From the NCBI GenBank assembly GCA_963970005.1, contig CAXAMN010004002.1, forward strand, positions 518,182 to 582,181: a stretch of 64,000 nt of DNA, written 5' to 3'. Made by a program: the position numbers and the translations under genes. This DNA comes from Durusdinium trenchii. Lineage: Eukaryota > Sar > Dinophyceae > Suessiales > Symbiodiniaceae. Positions 43,634 to 53,934 of the stretch are shown in pieces; position 1 is the stretch's first letter; every line of letters starts with the position of its first letter. The notes under the pieces are model-generated. The model searched no databases. It was not told the DNA's origin and worked only from the letters and a program-made list of their open reading frames with translations.

Positions 43634-44860
43634 GCTGAGCGGTGATCTGTACGAATTGTGTGAAAGAACCTTTTGATCAGAAGCTTGCACTTCAATAGTT
43701 GTGTCTTTCCTGCCTTGTCCGTGGGCAGGGGCAAACGCAATTTTAACGTTTGCAAGCTGTTGAATTTTGCGTGCCAGGACCATGCAGAGGCCGAGGGGTG
43801 TAAAGGATAGGAGTATCAACCACCTGAGAGAGTATAAAGACTCACCATGTAGGTAAGAAATTAGTATGCGCATGTCCGTTTTTTTGAAGCATGCTCAACT
43901 TCAAACCCCTGTAAAACGATAAGGAAGAAAAAACGCGATAACCCCGGGATGACTCTTTTGGAAAACCCCTTGACATGCAAGAAGTGGTGTGAAGAAAATG
44001 CGTGCGCACACACAAACAGAAAACCTACTACTGTTCCAAATTGTCAGGGTCAATGCATGACTGCTCTTGGTGGGCATGTGCTTGGACAGAGGTGGGAGGG
44101 CTTGGACCGCTGTAGCCTTGTGCTACAGCATTGTTGTGCCACATGGTTTTCCAACTTGCACCGGGCATGAAACCGATAACAAAACGACACACAAACGATA
44201 ACACAACGAGCCTAAAACACCTTTCCGTGGGCAGGCCACCACATGGGTGTAGTTGGAATGAAGTGTGCCTAATGTCTTCATGCCTGCAAGGTTCCACACA
44301 CCACATGCATGTAGTGCACACACTACATTATACTACATTTACTACATTTGTTGCATGCTGTAAAACGATAGGGAAGAAAGAATAACATCAAAAGTGTTAT
44401 AGGGCAAGGCAGAGGGTTTTTACACAACCCCACCTGTATGTCACATTTGAAGTTAGATGAGTTGCCAACTGTGTCAGCCTGATAGCCTGGAGCGTGCCAG
44501 TCGAGCCAACGCAATAGTCATAATAGTTGACAAAAGGTTTGCAAACCCGCTGGTTTAGTCAGTGACCAATCTGTTCGTGCACAGGGTTCGATGCCACAGC
44601 GACAGTGTGTAGCAACTCCGAGGTGAGATGGTCAATGTCCACCGGCATGCAGTCCCATTGTCCGGATTATTGTTTCTGTCAGTAGCCGTGCAATGAGAGT
44701 ACATATATTATATAGTAGTATTCGGCTAAGCATGTGTACAGAATAATGCACATTGCCGACGCACTCTTTGGCTCAAGCGCCCGCATAAAGAAAAAGATTG
44801 TGCGCAGATCGATTATGTGGCCGCGAGGTGATCGATATTATTTTCCCGATAATCCTTCGA
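43634..44860. repeat. diverged copy of the 1.2-kb dispersed repeat
   Basis: Shares long stretches with the tandem block at 53.9-56.6 kb: 43634-43825 matches 54907-55105; 44460-44680 matches 55130-55345; 44689-44840 matches 53937-54075. Positions 43830-44450 have no counterpart and may be an insertion. It contains a tRNA B-box-like GGTTCGATGCC at 44585-44595 and TTTGGCTCAAG at 44767-44777. Confidence 0.75.
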
Positions 44861-45114
44861 TTAACACCTACACGCGGGTTACCAGCCGTACCCGCTCTGG
44901 GTACGAGCTACAGAGAGACCATTGAACTACAATGACCAAGAATGTCAAGTTCTGGTGGGAATACAAGTGAAGCCTATTCCTGTGCCGCTCCTGGAGGAAA
45001 TATGCCACAGTCAGGAGGAATGACAGGTGTAAGTTCAACCGATGCTTCCATTGTCACGATGCCAACAGATTCCATGGTGTCAAGAGAGCCCTCAGCAGGT
45101 CTACTTCGCCAAGG

Positions 45115-47288
45115 TTGACTCACAATCGACCGCCAAAGAAAAGCATTGAGAAAGTGAGAATCACCAGTGGTAGTCCTGACCACAAGGAAGCGAGCAGAGA
45201 GGTGCAATTACTGGAAGAACTCAGACATCATCAAACATGGCTTACCAGTTCGTTCCGAAGAATATTCGCATTCGCAATCTGGATGCGCTGGCCTATATCA
45301 GAGATCCAAAGAAGAATTCGCGAATGTATCCATGTATGGACGGACCATAGAGACTCGGCTGCAAGAAATGGTTCAGGAAGACGAAGGTGCTACCATCAGA
45401 ATAGGAGAACTTGAACACAAACTTCAACTTGCTGAACAGATGGCAGACCGGACCACATCTTTGGGAAATATATTGAGCTAACTGAGGAAAGCAATGAAGA
45501 ACAATCAGATTCCCGCGCTATGAATCAGAAAATGGAACATGGCCATGAGACAAGTTGCTAGTCAACTGTAGACACGAACGCCTGCCCTTCAAGATGATAA
45601 TATGAATATTTGGGAAATCACAGAGCTTGAGAAGGAGAAACAGATGCAGAATGAATAACAGCTTCAACTCTTGGATGAAATGTCACATGCCAATGCGAGT
45701 CACAACCACGAACAGATGGTCATTGATCATCTTAGAGCACGAGTGGCAACACTGAAAGGTGCTGAGCACAATGCACATGCAGAGATTAGCTATCGAGATG
45801 CAGAAACCCATGCAGAATATCAAATGGAGATTTCAGCGGAAAAAACGAAAGTCTCACGTCTTCAATTTGAGGCCAAGATACTCAAGAGAGGCTATGGAAT
45901 GACTCGAAACTACAGCTAGAAACAATGCTACTGAATGTAAGCAACTGCAACATCAGAGGAACACCCGGTTTGGTGACCAAGAGAAACTAGAATTGATTGG
46001 TAGAATATAGAACATGGAAATAATCATTGCCGATAATGAGAGGATGCTCAAAGACCTACGGAGGGAGAACACCAGCTTGAAGTTGGAAAAGCAATCCTTA
46101 TCCTTGATGCCTACCAGTGAGGGATTTGGCGCCAAAGGAGGGACCAAGCCCCCGGCTGGGTTTCCTCACTCAGAGAGCAAGAGGATGAAGGAAGACTAAT
46201 GAAGCGATCTAAAAGGTACAGAGATGCACGGGACGAAGTATACGAACGGCGTACAGAAGCCCACGAACTGTACCATCAGGAATTGGACGAAGTCAGAGAT
46301 CAGGAAGCCAAACCTGAAAGCTGAAGAATGAACTTTCCGAGGCCACTGCAGCGTCTTCATGAAGTGTCGTTGTTTGCAAGGGTGTCCAGAAAAGAGGAAT
46401 CGAACGTGGTGGTACCCCCATGTCCAAAGGTCAACGATTTAAATCATTGTTGCTGCCAACGACCCTGATCAACAGCCTTGGATTGACTGGGTCGAGGAAG
46501 CAAATGATGATCCAGGCCCCGACAAGCTTGAAGATTCAGGAGGTCCGAGATGTCACATTATTGACGCAAAGCTCAGGATGCCATTGCAACAGGTAGTGAC
46601 CGATGCTAAGGACGGTGGGATCAATGTTTCTATGAAACTCCGGGCAACACTCAGTGCAAAAGGGAGATCATCGGACTTTATCAACGGACAGGAAATCCTT
46701 GCGCTGATTCACTCAACTTCAAGACGACATCAAATGTGGAGGTCCTATATACTTCGATGAACTTGTATCAACTGGAATATCAAGAAGATCAAGGAGACAA
46801 GAATCTTTCACTTTCACTGTTTTTCCATACATGGGATGATCCTCGCTGGAATGAGACCCAGTGATGTACCTCATGACGATACCTTTGGAGATTTGTTGTG
46901 GAAGAATGATATGGAATTCAAACCTCACGACTTATGACATGAGTGCTTACAACTGAGTGAAGTGGATCCGAGGACTTACCACCATCTCCGTGACGTCATC
47001 AGAAGGTACATTGAGAGACAGACCGAAGACAAGATGCTCATTTTCTCAGGCCTAAAACCTACCGTTCCTGCATCCAAAGGGAAAGCTATGCCGGCGGATC
47101 CAAACCCGAAGAAGAAACCGAAACCTGGAGGAGCGCCTGAACAAGAAGAAGCTGCATCAGTGAAGCCAGGGCCCAATCCCAAGAAACATCCTGAAGATAA
47201 GAACAAGAAAGGAAAGGGAAAGGGAGAAGGTAAAGAGAGGCCGAGAGGCAGGAGGAACGAGTGCCGACAAGAAGAAGACCCCGTGTGA
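45115..47288 (+). pseudogene. decayed Ty1/copia-like gag of dinoflagellate type
   Basis: Broken by several stops and frameshifts. 45167-46199 carries Glu/Arg/Leu-rich coiled-coil fragments (RLQEMVQEDEGATIRIGEL; RMLKDLRRENTSLKLEKQ). 46440-46735 reads PWIDWVEEANDDPGPDKLED and later INGQEILALI. 46770-46900, in shifting frames, has LEYQEDQG...HTWDDPRWNETQ. 46962-47288 reads DPRTYHHLRDVIRRYIERQ followed by a Lys/Gly/Pro-rich basic tail and PCEFF at the end. This order resembles the coiled-coil plus gag of copia-like elements common in Symbiodinium-type genomes, which end in a CCCH zinc finger; here it stops just where the finger would begin. No integrase or RT follows. Confidence 0.5.
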
Positions 47289-47937
47289 GTTCTTCCCAGA
47301 GTACGCCTTGTTGAAAAGATTCAATAAGGAACCATCATTTCAAAAAAACAATGACTTCTTAAAACTTGATCAGGGTTATTGAAACAGATTTCTTACTAGC
47401 AGACCATTTCAAAACAGTAAGACCTTATTGGCAATTGGTTTTTGATTTGAACAAATAAGGGTTTCTAGTGTTTTAGAATATGAAACAATAAGGGCTTTAT
47501 TGGTTCAACATTGGACCAAAAAGGATTTCTTATTGGTTGAGAAGTTTGGTCAGTTTTAATAAATGCTCTGCAAAATTTCATTTCAAAGTGTCTCACCCCA
47601 GCAAGCTGCAAAAGTCTCATCGTTTCTCCTGTGCTTGTTCACTGTCTGCCTGCTCTTTGGCAAGGTTTTGTAGCCCTTTTGCAAGGCCAAGGTTTGTGGC
47701 CTGTTATCAAAGCCAAAATTTTGGCCCTTTTGCAGGTCCAAGCGCAGCTCAACCACTTCATGATTCCTCAGCAGAATCAAGCAGTTCCATACTGCCCATA
47801 AACTTCACATGCGTTGACAACCTGAATCGAAGAGCAACTTTGAGAGGGACTTGGTGAGGTGCTGCAGCAACGTGCCAAAGAACTTAATTTCCCCATCATA
47901 GTCTCACCAGAATTTGTGGTTTGAAACCTGGGATTCT

Positions 47938-49098
47938 TCATCCACCTGCCTTGCTCCGCCAGATGACAAAATAAATGGTGTTTGTGGACTGTCGACCACT
48001 GCAAAGAGCCTGAACCTGTGGACAAATTGCAAGTTTCACATAGTGCAAGAGGCAGCTGCTTGTGCATTTCACCAATTGGTGTGAGGCTTTGCTTGTCATG
48101 CGGATGTGACAGCTCTGCATTGCCAAATGCATCCTTTCCAAATTGTCAACCACACAGACCCTGTGCCTGCTATATGAACCATCAGGTTTCTCAATCTCCC
48201 TCTCTAGATGCAGGGCACTAAGTACCTCATGTGCCTTGCCTTGACACCTGACATCACAGGACAACTCTGTCCTGCTTGGCTTTAGGGTTGCAAAAGGTGG
48301 ACATAGTCAATTTCCTCACCTGGTTGCTGGAGGAAATCCCTTGTTCAAGGTATTGCTGACAAAGCTTCTTCAAAAGATTCTTCAAGTTAGCCCCGTGACC
48401 ACAACGTCAAACATGCAATTTGCCAGGATGTGTGATGCCACGCCCTCCTCAAGAATGTGTAGGCAATCATATGCAAATGTGTTCCCCACAACGCCTGGGA
48501 TGGTGGTTAGAAGATGTGATGTGGGGCTGGTGCCACAATGGCTTCCTACAGTAGCTCGCCCTTTTTCACTTGTAGTCATTGTGGGGTCTGTCACTCTTGT
48601 TTGCCTGGCAAGACCAGCAGCAATCATTGAAACTGGCGCCTGGCAGAATGAGTTCTGCATGTTTTCGCCGTCAGCTGTGATGGACCAAATAACACCAGAA
48701 TAGCCATTCGGGTTGAGTGGTGATCCTGCAGCAGCTGAACTCAATACTGATCGCGTAGAGATCACTTCAAAGGGTCTGACCTTTGAAATGCACCCCCATC
48801 CCCATGGATCACAATGGGGCAAAAGGTCTTGTAATCCAAGTTTGGGATCTGAAAGATCTTGTCCCTCCCAAAAGTCTGCAAGCCCAGCCTCTTTGTCACT
48901 CATCCACTCATGTGGCAAGAAAATGCCTACTTGTCTGGTGCCCAGAGCCTGGCCATTTGGGTTCCCACCTGTCTTCGCAGCTGCAAGTGCTATTCTTTGC
49001 AGATCAGGTCCCTTAGCTGCACTGCCTTGACAAACAATGCATGGCCCAGCTAAAAAAACAACATGACTTGTGCCTAGCTGCAGACATGCCACTTGCAA
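47938..49098 (-). pseudogene. transposon-like coding remnants on the minus strand
   Basis: Natural-looking minus-strand segments in more than one frame: TIPGVVGNTFAYDCLHILEE with GVASHILANCMFD near 48400-48480, then LKNLLKKLCQQYLEQGISS near 48320-48380, then RCQGKAHEVLSALHLEREIE near 48240. The frame changes between them show decay. The D-x-x-H...EG-type segment is reminiscent of transposases, but I cannot name a family. These are among the few minus-strand coding-like stretches of the window and lie within the giant intron. Confidence 0.35.
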
Positions 49099-49303
49099 AT
49101 TGCTCCAGAAGGCAAAGCCCTAACGAGCTCTGCTCTTCCTTCGGCGCGTCCACAACTTCAGTTGCTTTCTTTCTTTTCTATTTTGCCATGGCAGGCAGCC
49201 ATCATCAGAGACAAGGCTTGGCAAGAGCTTCCTGAAGCACTTACCTTGAAGGAACGCCCCACGTTCTTTTGCTTGTCCCAATTTTGTTTGCTTCCACAAA
49301 CCA

Positions 49304-50257
49304 ATGGGAAACTATGTGTCCTCAAGCATTACTACGTCAAGAGTGACAAAGTCAAGGGCACATATGTTGCCAAGCTCGTGCGTGGTCAAGGCAAGGAGAT
49401 TGCTTGGCTCCCTCAACAAACAGCAAGCTCGCCGTGGCTTCCAGTGGATGTTGGAGTGCCTGGGTGGGCATCAGTTTCGTCACTTCTCTCTTTCCGCTGA
49501 GAAGGTCCGGTCCAACAAAGCACGTGCCCCTCAAGGAGAAGATGAACAGGATGCAGGATGGGACTTCATCATCAGCAACGGTGAGAGAGACAAGGAGAAC
49601 TTGAAGCAGATGCGCTGGATCCATCGCCACATCCAAAAAGAAGGTTCTCCGATCCATGGTTGGAACGAGAAGTTGGTTCAGAGAGCTCTTGATTGTCTTG
49701 CTAATGACGGATGTATCCAAGCCATTCAGCCAGAAATCTTGACCATCTTGGAAGATCTCTTGCCTCATCTTCGTGGACATTCCCTGTGGCTGCTCGGAGA
49801 GTCCGGTGTCGGCAAAAGCCCTCTCGCTCGAATTCTTTCCATGATGTTTTCGCGATATCATGGAGGAAATGGTCAGTTCAGGTCAGCCCCGGAGTTTGAT
49901 TTCTTTCGTGGCATCTTCTTCGACAAGGCCACGCCTGCCATTTTTGACGATGGTGAAATCGGTAATGAGACCATCAAAAAGAAAAAGGCGTTCTCAGATG
50001 TGAGAGATTCTGAGACCATCCTGAAAGAAAGGCCGGGCTCTGCAATGTCACATCACATGTGCAATCCACATATTGTGTTTTCCCTTGACATGCATGTCTG
50101 TGAATGTAAATCATTAATTTTCTTGGGCAGGTGGACGGCAGCGAAGTTCGTGATGCATCAGCTTCGCATCGTCGTAGACAACCAGTACAACCCAGAGGGT
50201 CAAGAAGGCGATGTTGATGGTGTTTTCTCAGCAGAAGTCTCCCATGAGTCTTCATGA
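49304..50257 (+). pseudogene. P-loop ATPase (SF3-helicase-like), frameshifted
   Basis: The reading frame effectively begins upstream in another frame (49201-49415: VKGTYVAKLVRGQGKEIAWL), then shifts into this one at about 49415. Walker A GESGVGKS lies near residues 165-172 and a Walker B-like AIFDDGE near 212. An 84-base GT-AG segment (50047-50130) is probably an intron: removing it gives RPGSAMWTAAKFVMHQLR without changing frame. The frame ends at 50257, where a one-base loss (or two-base gain) separates it from the next part. ATPase activity cannot be expected from this copy. Confidence 0.6.
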
Positions 50258-52455
50258 AGCTGGTCCGTCCAGCCGTGGGCTACATCGCCAATGCCGATGC
50301 TATGGCAATTCTGAAAAGGGCTGCCTTCATCGTGTTTGCTGAGAAGTACATCTATTTCCGACCACCCACTGAGAAGCATGTCAAGGTGCAGCGTGTTTTT
50401 TGGACCAACTCAGATTCAAAGGACATTCTTCTTCCAGATTGCAAGCCAACCCTGAAGAATTGGAAAAATGGTGGGCCTCAGCCGGATACTTCTTCCGCAT
50501 CTGTGGCATGGGAGACTGAATGGTTGAAAGAGCTATTCCGTCGACATGATCATCCTGTACGTCCTGCTTCGCCAGCTTGTCCTGCTACTCCTTTGACTTC
50601 CACGCCTGGTTTGGATGCGTTGCTTCGGGCTGATGGGGCTTTGCCTGCTGCACCTGCTTCTTCAAGGCCGGCATCGAGTTCATTGTCAATTCCTCACCCT
50701 GCCCCTGCTCTTTTGGTTGGCGTGCCCAAGTTGGAGCCGGCCGAGCATCCGGATGCGCATGCATGGTTGGCCACAGCGACACGTGGAGATCCTGTGGATG
50801 TAGACACAGATCGTGCAAGTGCAGGTTGGACCGTTAAGGAAGAGCCTTCCTTGAAGTTCCAGAGCCTTGCCTTTACCTCTAGTGAGCCCATTGTCTTGGA
50901 CACACCTTCCCCGCCACCACACAAGAGACAGAGAAGGACAGAAGACATTCCCAATCCGGACACTTTGCCTGGACTTCATCCTCCCTCTGATGACGAAGAT
51001 CCGATGCCTCGCGTTGGTGCTGCTCCTGACTTAGAATATGGCGGTCCTGGCTGCCAGAATGGCTTCAAAGATGTGTGCTTGATCATGGCCATGCAAAATA
51101 TTGGTCTTCCGGTGGTTTGCGATCAAGATGGCCCATTCTCAGTTTCCTACGGCAATAGTCTGCTACTTCCCTTTGGCGTCCAACTGTGTCAGAAGCATTG
51201 TCGAAAGTCTTTGCCGGATGGCAGCTACATCGTGCATGACAAGGACATGAAGCACTTCTTTGCCTTGCAGCATCGAGAAGGTTTGCTCCTCAAGAAGGAT
51301 GGTGAGGTCACCTCAGTGGTGCCTGCTGGTGTGGCAATGGACATGTTGTCATCTGACCAGTACACCTTCTACTACTTGCGAAGGCAATCCTACTCAGCAT
51401 TAGTGACCTTGGATGCTGTGGGAGGTTCTAGTCCGAGCAAGTGTGTCTGTGAAGGTTGTTCTGGTTCCCTCATCTACCATTTGTCCGTCGATGCCGCGCT
51501 GTACGATTTAGATGGTCCTCGAAAAATCGTCCACGTGCAGAAGAACTGTACTTCCCGTTCTTGCCGGGCTTCTTATGGCTACAACTATCGCTGGGAAGCA
51601 GGCAAGAAGGTGAACGTCCTTGGCATGAAGGATTTTCAGGACAACATTCTGTTTGTGAACTCGAAGAAGGCCTTTTCTTTGAAATGCATCCAGTATCAGG
51701 AAGAACTTCTGTTCCGTGGTCATCTCTCAAGTGCTGCTGTGTCGTGCGCTTACCACGTTGTCCACGGAGATTCCCAAGAGTCAATCCTTCAGAACTTTGA
51801 CAAGCTGCATGCGTCTGCGTTGTTCTACTACATGGCTGTGAGGGAGTTCGAGTTGTTGGGCCTGCATCAGGAGATCATGATCGAACAGGAGATCCAAGAT
51901 ACCCATCTTGACCTCTACGATTCCTTTTGCCACTCATCTACCTTTCCTCCACACAAGCGTCAGCAGGTGAAGACCTTAGTCCTTGATGGAAACCAGAAGC
52001 TGAAGATGCAGTGTGATATGGCGCCAATGAAGCGCGCAGGCCGTCCTAGGAAGTCTGAGCACACCACCGGGCACTACACCAATGGCTGGATGCTTGCGTG
52101 TGATCCGAAGTCCGGTCGCATCATCAGCTCGCAGGTCATGCATGAGCCTGAAGGCAACGAGGTCGCAACTCTGGCTGTGGAGAACGTCATCTGGTTGTAC
52201 CCCAAACTGGATTGCCTTGTCTACGACAGAGCATGCGCTTTCAAGTCATGTGGGGAGTCGAATGAGGCCTTGAATCAGATCGGCTACTATGTCGTGGATG
52301 GTTTTCATTCTCATGGTCATTCGCGAACCTGCCCTTGCAATCCTCGTGTCCTGTCTGTTTGTTTCAACACCAAGTCAATCAATATGGATTCTGTTCTATC
52401 GAGACGACCACAATCATTTTTTGCAAGTTTATTGAGGCACATGTTGTTGCATTAG
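50254..52455 (+). pseudogene. KDZ-type transposase-like protein with cysteine cluster
   Basis: 733 codons open. N-terminal part (RPAVGYIANADAMAILKRAA; YIYFRPPTEKHV) continues the ATPase protein from another frame, then a Pro/Ser-rich linker with acidic motifs, then a cysteine cluster near residue 396 (KCVCEGC...CTSRSC), then the transposase-like core: TLVLDGNQKLKMQCD near 575, LDCLVYDRACAFK near 655, and YYVVDGFHSHGHSRTCPCNP near 685. The frame then runs into a probable intron (donor near 52345; acceptor AG|G at 52514). The catalytic assignment is by resemblance only. Confidence 0.6.
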
Positions 52456-52514
52456 TCCTTATGAATGTGTCGTTTTGTATAGTTTCGTATTTACTTTAAA
52501 TCAAGCCTACCTAG

Positions 52515-52868
52515 GCTACCGCAAGAAGCTGGAGAAGCGCATTCACAAAGAGAACACTTCGATCTGCGAACAGGTCTTCTCGTGGTTCCGCAACTTTTTC
52601 CCCTATCATCAATGAGATGCGAGCCCACCGGCACAAATTCTTCTTGTTGCTTCTGTCCAAGCGTCACAACGAGTCCATTGAGGGTGGCAACATTCGGTAT
52701 TTGCATCCAACTCGCCTGCCAAACCTCTTCAAGAATGCGAAGTCTGTCTCATACCTATGTTTCAAGAAGTCCAACACGAAGAATGCAATTGGCAAACCCT
52801 CGTCTGGCAACAAGATGGTCATGAAGGGCAAGTCCATGAAGAGTAAGTCCATGAAGTACAAGAAGTGA
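52515..52868 (+). pseudogene. 3' exon of the KDZ-type gene, frameshifted
   Basis: Reads YRKKLEKRIHKENTSICEQV then FSWFRNF. At the T run 52595-52599 one extra T breaks the frame; with one T fewer the sequence continues INEMRAHRHKFFLLLLSKRH and ends in a basic MKSKSMKYKK tail at the stop 52866-52868. The NTS-CEQ-FSWFRN...NEMR pattern is typical of the C-terminal end of this family. Confidence 0.55.
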
Positions 52869-53119
52869 AGAAAGCTGAGGGACCATCTGTAGATCTAATC
52901 TCATGGGACAAGTTCTGTAGAATATAAATATTTTTGCTATGTAAATCCTTCTATTTGGTGGGTTGCTATTAATTAAACACACTAGTGCATATCAGTAAGA
53001 TTGCTATAGAATCTCTATTGAAATATTGTTGTTTGTTGGAAGTCCACATGAGAAGTTTTGGCTTTGGTATGAGCTGAAAACTTTAGACAGCAAGATTTGG
53101 CAGCTTGAAATGCTTAAAA

Positions 53120-53745
53120 AAGTGCACGCTCACAGTGACGAGCTCTCTTTGTTTTTCCCTTTGGATGCTTCAGCATCTTTCTTCTGCCTCTTGCTAGAGG
53201 ATGCTGCATGCTCTGAACTCTCAGAGTCAGATGGTGGAGGTGGCAGCAATGCTTCATGTGCTTGCTGGCCTTCTGGGGCATGACATCTCTCAAGGCCTGG
53301 TCAGCTGACCCTTCCTCAATGCCAAGAAGGCCAAAGGACTTTCATCCAATTGCATACCTCCATCTTGCCCACCTGCTCTGCAGCCACATCATGCCTCTGC
53401 TCTGTAGCACTGTAGTCCACAATTCTTGGCCAATGCAATTGCCATTCATCAGTATGCGGACGGTCTTTTCGGACAACAATGGTGCCCTTCTTGACTTGAA
53501 ATCAAGCGTGACCTGAAGGAAAATTTCCTTGCCAACATTCATTACAAGCACAGATGTACATTCTGAGGGGGGGCTCTGCGAAGTGCCTCTTGCAAGCCAT
53601 ATCTGTGCAATGTGGTGGCAAGGGGCACCCATTCCAAGGATGACCTGTGGCCTACATGCAGGTGGAATGCATGAACTGCCTCAAAGCCTCAAGCAAGAAA
53701 AACAGCTGCCGGAGGTCTGCTGGACCTCCTTCTGCCAGGCTTAAT
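53120..53745 (-). pseudogene. minus-strand coding remnants
   Basis: 53342-53632 is a 96-codon minus-strand frame (VLVMNVGKEIFLQVTLDFKS). Positions about 53120-53290 in another frame read APEGQQAHEALLPPPPSDSE then a Ser/Lys-rich tail ending in a stop. These look like the C-terminal end of a decayed gene; no family is recognised. Confidence 0.3.
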
Positions 53746-53934
53746 TTTCTTGCTTAGAGCTCAGAGCCATGTATTTATATGTATATATATATATGTAAAG
53801 TCCGCTTAGTATGACTAAGACTGTGTAGTTGACTTCGGGTCTCGCGGCAAAATGTATATTCTCCTCAAGCACCACCCTTGCATTTTCAATCGTGCATGGA
53901 AGGTCAATGACCATCCAATGGGGTGTCAAAAGCA

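Larger units (their letters stand above)
49201..52868 (+). mobile_element. broken ATPase-KDZ type transposon gene
   Basis: A P-loop ATPase/helicase-like part (49201-50250) and a cysteine-cluster plus KDZ-type transposase-like part (50254-52868) lie head to tail and appear to form one original gene. Three frame breaks (about 49415, about 50250, and a T run at 52595-52599) interrupt an otherwise well-conserved coding sequence. Terminal repeats were not found. KDZ (Kyakuja-Dileera-Zisupton) elements encode very large transposases often linked to cysteine-cluster domains. Confidence 0.6.
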
